Below, one piece after another: positions 55,060 through 64,000 of a stretch of 64,000 bases of DNA. The stretch is from contig CAUYLG010041380.1 of NCBI GenBank assembly GCA_963573385.1, forward strand, positions 1 to 64,000, in the 5' to 3' direction. A program made the position numbers and the translations under genes. Below the pieces are notes generated by a model. That model searched no databases and was not told the DNA's origin. It saw only the letters and a list, made by a program, of their open reading frames with translations. Position 1 is the first letter of the stretch, and the number at the start of each line of letters is the position of its first letter. The DNA is from Cacajao melanocephalus (Eukaryota; Chordata; Mammalia; Primates; Pitheciidae).

Positions 55060-57475
55060 GCAAATAAGAAGCAAACTGATGAACTTTCAAATTTGCTAGA
55101 GAAAACCAGAACACTCCATTTTAGTTTTAGTTTATAAACTAATGAGTACTAAATTGAGACCATTTCTGAGCAGAATGAACTTTGTTTTTCTTCTGTGGGA
55201 AATGGAAAGGGTACTAATTAGGAATATGAAACATTATTGTATAATGAAGCTGCTGAATTGCTCCAAATTTGTCCTGAGTTTTCTTAGCTTCAGGGCTGTG
55301 TTGGTAATTTTATTCTCTATCTTTTGTCCAAGAATCAGCTACCATCTGCCTCAGAGTTAAGTTTACCTAAACTGGCACTTTTGCTATCATTCTAATGGTT
55401 TATTTATTTAACTAATGGATTCTGTCCTCATTAGAGCCTGTTATATTAAAATTGTGATGCTGAGTTCAGAAAGAAATATATTGTATTCCAAAAATGTTAA
55501 GACTGTCTTTTGGGTCTTTTCAGACTCCTGTCTTTTTACATTCATATAAACAAAATTAAATACCACAGGCTAAGAGAGAAAACCCTTAATGTAAACATCT
55601 TCTATTCTGTTTTGAATTTTAAAAAGATGAAAATTGGGGGAAAGAAAAGAAATTTAGTCTATGCTCTCCTGACCAAGTCTGGGTTCTGCAAATATTCTCA
55701 TAAAATAATTCCTGATTGCAACCTACATCCCCCTGCCCAGCTATTGAATATCAAAGCTCTATCTCCTGGATTCTTCCCTGAGAGTCAAAGACAAGATAAT
55801 AGCAGTACCTCCCCAATGGGGATGCAGGATTCTCTACTTTGAAATGACTTGTGTCATTTGAGACTCCTTCTAGAGAAAACTCTGTGCATGGGTTTGCATC
55901 CTCCTAGATTTTATGTCTAGAATGTGCTTTTGACTTGGTTCTGACATTATTTCCAATTTTCTCCTAAGACTGGGTCACTTTGGGATCTAGCCCTGTTGAT
56001 TAGACCCTGAATTCCTTTCTAAATCCTTATGGCTTTCTTCCCAAGGGACTTCAGCCTCTAACCACCTCTGCTGGCATTGCATCCCTTCCAGGTAATCTCT
56101 CCTTTGGAAAATTAGAGTGATCTACTTGATGCCGAGCACCAAGATTTCCCAGGAATTCCTATCCTTCTTTTTGTCTTCCTCCCTGGATAAGGTGCAAGAG
56201 AATTCCTTCCCCTGGTTGGTAGAAGAGAGGAGAGGCCACATGAGTCAAGAGAGGATAGCTCTGGGCATAAGTAAAGTTTACTTCAAATCACTTTTTTTAA
56301 CCAACAGACTTGCTGTCAACATTCGTAATTCACTGACTAAACATTTCTTCTGGCTTAGGAGTGGGAGGCAGCAGGGGAGGTGCTACACTAAATTCCAGCT
56401 CCATTCCCAGCATCTATGTTCTTCATTGCCTGCCGGTCCCCACTGAAAGCAAATGCTTTAAACACTTCCGGTTCATAAGGTGCAGGTTAAATCTTGAGAA
56501 ACAGTAGGATTCTCATGTAATAAGCAATGATTCAGTAGATCCACACTATTTAGAACAACAGAATGACATGATAGTAGATTTTTTGCATTTTGCTTATATT
56601 GGGACTTGTTCTCCCTTTAAATGAAATGTCACGAATCCACTTTATTACTCCCAGCAGTGTGAGTTATAGGAAAATGCTGCAAAAAGAATAGGACTCTTTG
56701 ACCCTTTTTTAAGACCAGTTGTTCATGTTTCATAAAGGCAAGAGATTTATTTCTCATTTTGGTATCCTTTTAGCATGATTTCATTTGTTATTTTCATAGC
56801 TAATGTTATTGAAGCACCAAATATAGAAGTGGCAAAAAATATATCTTAAATATCTTTTTTCACAGCATTATTCAGGTTTAAGTGACATGAAATAAAACTT
56901 GATAAATGTATGTATATATATACACCCATAAGACCATATCCACAGTCAAGATAATCTACATTTTTACTCTAGGCTGTGTTCAGAATGCTCAGAGAACATT
57001 AGTTAAAAATATGGAGCCCAAAGCTTCCCAGTTCCAATGCACAGCTTGGACTATGATAGAAAGCCTTGACCTATGGGGACAGTGTGTGCTTTTGACACTT
57101 TTTGGAGAAAGCATCTGTGAACTGCTGTTATAGGCAACTCCTCTTCTCAGGTATCCTGGGAAGTTTTCTACTTTGTGAACATGAAGATGAACTGAAATGG
57201 GAATAGAAAAGTCTTTTCTTCAAATCTTCACTGTTTAATGGGAGCCACTTCAACTCAGATAACTAAAGTGAAGAGTAAACTCAAGCCAACTGTGTATTCC
57301 CTGCCTTGGTTGATGTGTTCCTGGGTTCCACAGATGTGGGCAGAGCATCTGCTTGGGCCCAGAACAAGGTGAGGCCATGGAAACACAGGTGTGGTGAAGC
57401 ATAGATGGGGCTAGAAGCCTCAAGTGAGTTCTGGCTCTTCCCACTCTCACTGGATTTAGACTAAATACGACATAG
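55060..57475. other. No assignable feature (2.4 kb)
   Basis: Frames of 110 and 109 codons at 55510 and 56117 show no domain I recognise. No repeat family identified except a small (TA)n at 56914-56921. Confidence 0.4.
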
Positions 57476-57479
57476 AGTG

Positions 57480-57902
57480 AAATCTGGCCCACTCGCCTCC
57501 CCAGGCTCACTTCCCATCACCACCCTCTCTGGCTTCCAGCTTACAGCCTTCTTCAGTTCCTAGAAAGTGCCAAGGGCTCTTGCTCTGCAACTCCTTCCTG
57601 CCCACCGTCTCCTGTATTGCACTTTCCTCCCTTCTCAACTTGGCTCACTACTATTCATTCTTCAGCTCTTCCTTGAAACTTCGTGTGTTCAAGAGGCCTT
57701 TCCTCACTCCCCATGTGAAATTTAGTTTCACTCCTGTCTCTTTTCATAGCATTACTTAACTTTCTATACTAGGATTTGGAGTTTCTGCCTACATATGTGT
57801 ATAATTCTTTGTTTTCCACCTATCACCAGTCTTCCTATTTTCATCCACCCACTCAGCCACCCTCAACACAAGCTTTGTGAGGACCAGGCAAGTTTTGTTT
57901 AC
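57480..57902 (+). mobile_element. L2 fragment, sense, split by a THE1-type LTR
   Basis: 'ccactcgcctccccaggctc', 'cttcagctcttccttgaaac', 'ggcctttcctcactccccat', 'tttgtgaggaccaggcaag' follow L2 ORF2 end and 3' UTR in sense. It resumes after the LTR at 58270. Confidence 0.68.
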
Positions 57903-58269
57903 TGTACTAGTCTGTTCTCACACTGCCAATAAAGACATACCTTTATTAGCATAATAAAGAGCTGGGTAATTTTATAAAGGAAAAAGGTTTAATGAACTCA
58001 CAATTCCACATGGCTGGGGAGGCCTTACATCATGGTAGAAGGTGAAAAAGGAGCAAAGTCATATCTTATATGGCGGCAGGCAAGAGAGCCTGTGCAGGGA
58101 AGCTCCTCTTTATAAAACTATCAGATCTCGTGAGACTTACTATCATGAGAACAGCATGGGAAAAACCTGCCCCCATGATTGACTTACCTCCCACTGGTCT
58201 GAAACACATGTGTGGATTATTTCAATTCAAGGTAAGATTTGGCTGGGGAAACAGAGCCAAACCATATCC
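57903..58269 (-). mobile_element. Solitary THE1-type LTR (ERVL-MaLR)
   Basis: Starts TGTACTAGTCTGTTCTCACA, contains 'ttccacatggctggggaggc' and 'tatcagatctcgtgagactt', and ends AACCATATCC. Target duplication TTTAC (57898-57902) and TTCAC (58270-58274), one change. It sits within L2. Confidence 0.92.
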
Positions 58270-58350
58270 TTCACCATTGTGTCATCAGCACTGGCTGATG
58301 TGTCTGACTCATAATAAGTGCTCAACAATGTTTCTTTGCTGCTTCCCCTC
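58270..58350 (+). mobile_element. L2 3' end, continuation
   Basis: 'ttgtgtcatcagcactggct', 'taataagtgctcaacaatgt' is the expected L2 3' terminus and joins to the segment before the LTR. Confidence 0.68.
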
Positions 58351-58389
58351 TTGTCTATATTGTCTTTCCCTTAAAATTCATTCTCCATT

Positions 58390-58530
58390 CATTCACCCAG
58401 TGCAGCAGAGTTAGGACTCTAAGCTATGCAGTTTGCACACTCAAAAGCTTGGAATGACTTCCAAGAGCCTAAAGGGTAAAATCTGAATTATAGAGTAGCA
58501 TGGTGTTCAAAACTCTTTACAGAATGAACT
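58390..58530 (+). mobile_element. L2-like ORF2 fragment, sense
   Basis: 'aaagcttggaatgacttcca', 'gagcctaaagggtaaaatct', 'gtgttcaaaactctttacag' resemble an L2/CR1 ORF2 segment, decayed. Confidence 0.5.
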
Positions 58531-58544
58531 GGGGAATTTTATTA

Positions 58545-59440
58545 TTATTAAATATGTTATTAAGCATACACTCTGCACCAGGCACTGTGTAGTCCCTAGG
58601 AATTCATCAGCAGACAAAACAAAGATTCCTGCTTTTGGTGGATAAAGACAGAAGAAATAAATACTCTTCATGGAGGGGCAGAAAAAGATACATTCTGTAG
58701 CAATAAAGAAAAGTTGAGCAGGAAAAGTTGAGTAGGGTGTGGGTGAAGGGGAATGTCATGGGGCTCATGGAATATTGTAATTTTAAATAGAATGGTCAAT
58801 GTAGGTCTAATTGAGGGGGTGTTTGAGCAAAAATTGAAAAAATGTGAGGGAGTTCTCTGATTTCTGTAGAACGGGTTCTAGGAAGAGAAAACAGCTAATG
58901 CAAACACTCTAAGGTAGGAGTGTGCCTGGTGTGTTGGAAGAACACCAATAAGGTCACCGTGGCCTGAGCAGAGTGAATGAGTGGGTGAGGATTAGGGAAC
59001 AAGGCCAGAAAGGCAATAAGAATCAGACAAGACTGTCAACTATTGTAACAACTTAGACTATCACTTTGAAGAGCATGGGGAACCATTGCAGAATATTGAG
59101 CAGAGAAATGATGTATTCTGATCTAAGTTTTAAATACATTCCTCTAACTGCTCTGCCGAGTTCCCCTGCAGGTAATTGGGGAACTAAGATGAAATGGGGA
59201 GGCAAGTCCATGGTCGTTGCAGTGATCTCGGTGGCTTGGACCATGATGGGAAGTGTGGAGGTGTGCCTGGGTGCTGTTGTGCTATTCATTCCTCACCATG
59301 ATCACTGCGCCGTGTACATGGGCAGAGAAGCTTTTGATTTGGAGAAAAGCCACAGGCCAAAGAGTACAGACACTGGTGGATGGAAGGTGAACTAAAAGGG
59401 AAAGGCCCAAGGAACATGAGCAGGGCATTTAAACATCTAC
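58545..59440 (-). mobile_element. LINE-2, 3' part, antisense
   Basis: 'ctctgcaccaggcactgtgt', 'gtgcctggtgtgttggaaga', 'cactttgaagagcatgggga', 'agatgaaatggggaggcaag', 'gtggcttggaccatgatggg' follow antisense L2 in order. The frames at 59053-59395 are shadows of this element. Confidence 0.82.
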
Positions 59441-60200
59441 ATTGAGGTGTCCTGAAATACAGCATCCAGTAAAGAAAGCATGTTCTAGGAGAGCAGGACC
59501 ATGGATGGACTAGTGCAGGAAGGAAAGATTGCTGAGCCAGTTAAGGTTCACAGACATGAGAATGACGTCTGTTACTGTGGCTATGAACTTTGCTACAGCT
59601 GAGTTCAACTGCGTGAGTGTGGCATGAAGGGGGCAGGGAATTGACAGAATGTGCAACAGGAGTGATTATAATTGCCCATGAAACTTGACCCAAGTAAGAT
59701 GAAGAGAGATGGTAGCAGAAAGACAAGAGAGAATGGAAAATGATAGGATCAGTGGAAAGCTCTTAGGGGTCAAACGACTGGAGGAACTGGGGCTCCAGGA
59801 GGAGTGAACTGAGAAGGTAGCAAGTATTGGTCTGAGCAGACTATGTGAAATTGAGATTAGGGATGGGTGGAGACTATTGAATAAATTCTACAATATGACC
59901 ATGAGAACGAAGAGTGGAGGGAATGTGGAGGACAGATCACTGGCAGAGAAAAGCTCAAGGAACAGAGAAGTCTGGATATTAGTAGGATCATCTATGAGAA
60001 CATTGGAATTTCCAAGAATAAAGCTATTCTGTGATATTATAGAGAGTGGCATTGAGCCAGTTGCTAAAATCATCAATAAGTGTGGGGAAATGTCCTGGGT
60101 TGAGTAGTAGAATAGTGGGTGATATAATTTAAAGACTTGAGAGCCAGAGCTGGATTGTTAGCTTAATTTCTTACCATTCTTCCCCATCCAAACTATAACC
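59441..60200. other. Unassigned; possibly further L2
   Basis: Purine-rich sequence between two segments of L2-like sequence. I cannot match it confidently. Confidence 0.35.
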
Positions 60201-60204
60201 ATGA

Positions 60205-60475
60205 ATAAAAACATCTTTTGAGAGTTTACTATGAGGCAGGCACCCCTGTGCCACCAAGTACTTTACATGAATGACCTCAATCCTCTTAACCTAAGAAACA
60301 GGTATCACTATTACCATTTTAATCTTACACTTAAGGGTACCAAATAAATGGGTGGCTAGTTAACTTCCCAGTGCCACACAAATAGAGTAATGAGGAGAGC
60401 AAGGATTCAAATCTAGGCATGGCTCCACTGATCACACTCTTAGCTGCTACACTTTAATGCCTTTCTCAGCTAAGA
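60205..60475 (-). mobile_element. MIR, nearly full length, antisense
   Basis: 'gagtttactatgaggcaggc', 'agtactttacatgaatgacc', 'ttaacctaagaaacaggtat', 'caaggattcaaatctaggca', 'cttagctgctacac' match antisense MIR end to end. Confidence 0.88.
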
Positions 60476-60556
60476 CTAAGACCTTTGTAAGCAGAACCAT
60501 TAGAACAAATCATAGGCTGGATAATACATCAAAATTAAAGTTGATGTTCTCTAGGG

Positions 60557-60739
60557 CAGTGTTACCCAAGTGTAACCCATGGACCAACAGCATCGTCATC
60601 ACCTAAAAACTTATCAGAAATGCAAATTCTCACCTGTGACACCAAACTCCAAGAATTAGAATCCCAGAAGCAGGACTCAGGAATCTGTTGTAGCAAATCC
60701 CACCAGGTGATTCTAATGCATTCTAAATGAGAAGCCCTG
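60557..60739 (-). mobile_element. MER5A-type element (hAT-Charlie)
   Basis: 'ggaccaacagcatcgtcatc', 'cttatcagaaatgcaaattc', 'ccaccaggtgattctaatgc' follow the antisense of MER5A, a non-autonomous hAT relic. Left end CAGTG at 60557. No clean 8-bp duplication seen. Confidence 0.88.
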
Positions 60740-60949
60740 TAGGAACTCTCACAAGTCTAGTACCTAGAGCATGGATATGACATAACATTACATTCAAAGC
60801 ATTGCAGCATGATCTCCTTGCCATTTTATCTCTGTTTTGTTAACTGATCTGACCCATATTTTTAGAAATCAAACTAGTCATCCTTCTGTGTTCAGTTAGA
60901 CTTCTTAATCCACATTATGCTATTAATGAAGACTGAATATAGGAAAGAA

Positions 60950-61640
60950 GAAGATGGTGCATGTGACAGATGAGGAGTTTGACCTTAGATGTGTTAAGAA
61001 TGAGAGATATCTTCAGAATTCTGGGTTGTTATGTAGGAATCAGTTGGAAATAGAGGTCCCTGGTTTGGTAGTGAGGTCAGGTCTTTGAAAATAGATTTGA
61101 GAATCATGAGCCCACACTAATAGAAGCTGTGGTTTCAGATAAGATCATCTAGGGAGAAACCAGAGAGAAAGAACAGAAAAAAATAAGGCCAACAGAGCAA
61201 GGAACAGTAACATTTGAGAAGTGAGCTGAGAGGGAGCAGATGGAAAACATCTGAGAAGAACCAACGTCGGATATAGGAGAAGGGAGCTTCAAGGAGAAGG
61301 GTACAAATAACAGTGGAAAGGCTCAGAGATCAATGGACTGAAAACTGAAAATAGCAATTGGTGTTTGGTGGTAACTTTTGTCAGAGAGTAGAAAGCATTA
61401 CAATGGGTTGAGGAGCTAAGAACATATGAAAGCATGTCTTTAACAGTTTTTCAGGAACTACACTGGCAAAGGGAAGAAGGTGAACAGAGTGCTGGTCTGA
61501 GAAGGAGTAGGATGAAGGAAGATACTTTTAAGTGAAGTAAGCTTGAAAATGCTTATAGGCTGAAAGAAGGAAATTGAAGAGAGACATAGAGTAAGGATGT
61601 AGTAAACAGAAGATTTATAGTTTTTTGAGACTTGATCTTA
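60950..61640 (-). mobile_element. Possible L2 5'-side segment
   Basis: Purine-rich strand with 'gagaagggagcttcaaggag' and 'ttacaatgggttgaggagc' resembles antisense L2 ORF2 upstream sequence. It may be the 5' continuation of the copy at 58545, broken by MIR and MER5A insertions. Confidence 0.4.
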
Positions 61641-61739
61641 TAAAATTCTAAGCATTTTTGATTCACTAGACCCACAAGAAATATTTAATAGATGAATGAC
61701 ACAATGGTTGGGATACAGTACATTTCAGAAAGAAAAGGA

Positions 61740-62470
<731 letters not shown>

Positions 62471-62474
62471 CTAT

Positions 62475-63095
62475 TGAATATTGGTTTTCCAAAGCTAGAT
62501 AAATTTTTAAGAAGTTCAATTTAAAAAAATCAGCCTATAGGTTACTCTCAGAAATATATAGGCCCCTTTGAAGATGTTGAAATGTCAAACCCAAGAGCAA
62601 TGAGAATTATGGTCACTTGATTAAAGTTACAAAAGGATTTTAATTAGCTCTGCTCTAACATAAATGCAGTGACAAAGCGAGACAATAGTCCAACACCTCT
62701 CAGAAACAGAAATGTGGGACTTGGATAACATGCAGATTGAACAATTGAAAATTTTCTAAATGCATTCATTAACCAAAAAACCCATCTGTTATTATTGCCT
62801 GATACTAAGGCAACTTTGATTGAGGTACAAGATGTACCAGCTGCAATCAGAACCATGTTGACAGGCACTTATAAACACATTGACACTGAAGGCATCTCCT
62901 GATAGCTTTTCAAATTAAGACATTTTGTTATTGCTGATGCATCAGATACATTTTTTTGCTTCTCCAGAAGTCATTTCTAGTCTCCCTCTTTTGGTAACTG
63001 AAAACCACTTTTGTCCAAACATTTGTCAACCTTGTGCTTCATGGGAACTGGGTGTCACCACAGCCCTAGAAAATTGATCTTAATTAACATTAGTC
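62475..63095. other. No assignable feature (620 bp)
   Basis: AT-rich; nothing recognised. Confidence 0.4.
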
Positions 63096-63099
63096 ATTC

Positions 63100-63560
63100 A
63101 TGGAAAGTCTATTATTCTGTCCAATGATTGGGTTATGGAAAGGCAGACAATATAATTCTGGCCAATGAGACAGATACAAGTATCTTCTCATTCTCATAAG
63201 GAATCTGAGAACAGGGCTTACTTTCTTCCATTCTTGTTAAAATAAGACCTTGTGAAAATGTGATGCTCAGATCTGTGGTAGCCATATTGGCACAGCCATA
63301 TTGTGACCAGGAGGTGGAAGTCATATTGTGACCAGGAAGTGACAAGCTTGAGTGCTAAAGCCAATGCAATGGCCAAAGAGAAAGGTGGAAAGAACTGAGT
63401 CCCTGGTGGTGTATTTGAGGTACTGAATCAACCAGTGCTGCAAGGGCCTTACTGGTAGACTCTTTTTTTAAAGAAAATACAAGATAATAAATAAAGTTCC
63501 TGTTATTGGTTCAGCCAGTTGAATTTTGCCCTCCATAACCTTCAGCTGAATCTGTCCTAA
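63100..63560 (+). mobile_element. Old interspersed repeat relic, probably MLT1-clade LTR
   Basis: 'aaatgtgatgctcagatctg', 'agccatattggcacagccat', 'agagaaaggtggaaagaact' and 'gataataaataaagttcctg' have the layout of an old interspersed repeat with a terminal AATAAA. Two copies of CATATTGTGACCAGGA (63296-63311, 63321-63336) form a 25-bp-period tandem duplication within it. Family assignment is from memory and uncertain. Confidence 0.5.
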
Positions 63561-63564
63561 GTGA

Positions 63565-64000
63565 TGCTATTGATTTCAAGATTTAAGGAGATCTTTTCCA
63601 GCATTACAGGCTACTTTAACTTTGTTCTTTACTGTGACTTCCCAAGCCACTGTTAAAAGATGTTGTAAATTCTGTCACTGATTTTTAAAAATGAAAATGC
63701 CCAGGCTAATAAGCAGTTACATCAAGTGCAAATTTCTTTATTCAGTATAGATTTATTTTCAAAAAATAAGCACTCTTGAGAATTCGACCTGGTTAACATG
63801 ACCTCTCCAAACCACAGACAAGCTTTTTTTTAATGGCTTTCAGTTCCAGACCTGACCTACTACCATGATTGATGACAGAGGATTTTTCTAGCATACTTGC
63901 TTTGTGGGGCACACAAGCTGAAGAAATTTCCACATCAGCTTTCATTTTGAAATATGTTGCAGGAAGAATGTGGCAAGTGTTTTGAGCTGTTCTGATTTAC
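63565..64000. other. No assignable feature (440 bp, window end)
   Basis: No repeat or exon recognised. Confidence 0.4.

Noticed and set aside
60549..60747. 8-bp target duplication for the MER5A-type element
   Set aside because: The flanking octamers do not match well enough to claim one.

Overview
This is repeat-rich, AT-rich primate nuclear DNA, very probably human. The window has about sixteen Alu elements, one of them AluY-like. It also has primate-age L1 fragments, THE1/MST/MLT1-type LTRs, and Tigger, hAT and MER5A-type DNA transposon relics. Deep mammalian layers (L2, MIR, old L1M/HAL1) lie beneath these. I found no exon, tRNA, rRNA, CRISPR array, operon or prokaryotic feature. Every open frame I examined is a repeat shadow or chance. 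I read the window as intergenic or deep intronic DNA of a gene-poor region.

Layout. 0-2.3 kb: an L1 ORF2 fragment (-), then an old L1 (+) split by a solitary THE1-type LTR. 5.2-7.5 kb: two consecutive L2 copies (-). 8.1-12.4 kb: an AluY and an Alu with an internal duplication. 13.0-15.7 kb: an old L1M/HAL1-like element (+) interrupted by two LTRs, one of which carries a 71-bp block that also occurs in the L1 part. 16.9-25.2 kb: five Alus, a hAT-like transposon, and an L2 (+) holding a Tigger-type insertion. 26.6-34.1 kb: MIR, MLT1-type LTR, L1 and L2 pieces, two Alus sharing one target site, a (TA)n higher-order repeat, and a GC-richer island followed by a near-perfect hairpin. 34.8-36.6 kb: L1 (-) with two Alu insertions, then an L1 3' end (+). 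37.9-39.5 kb: a 0.35-kb segment present twice, about 1.29 kb apart, that I cannot assign to any repeat family. 42.9-46.7 kb: a HAL1-like element with a younger L1 inside, an ERV LTR with recognisable TATA and AATAAA signals, an MST LTR and a Tigger-type transposon. 46.7-57 kb: scattered MIR, Alu, L2 and MLT1 pieces, an LTR relic with a 121-bp foldback, and a 33-bp L1 insertion with target duplications. 57.5-62.5 kb: L2-dense stretch in both orientations with THE1, MIR, MER5A and Alu insertions. 63.1-63.6 kb: a further old repeat relic.

No genes act together here. The content is a layered record of insertions, and many can be ordered by nesting and by target-site duplications. The best candidates for a second look are structural: the 0.35-kb local duplication, the 71-bp copied block inside an LTR, the foldbacks at 33.86, 52.59 and 53.73 kb, the doubly used Alu target site, and the miniature L1. 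Family names are from memory of consensus sequences and need a RepeatMasker run. Boundaries without target duplications are approximate, usually to within tens of bases.
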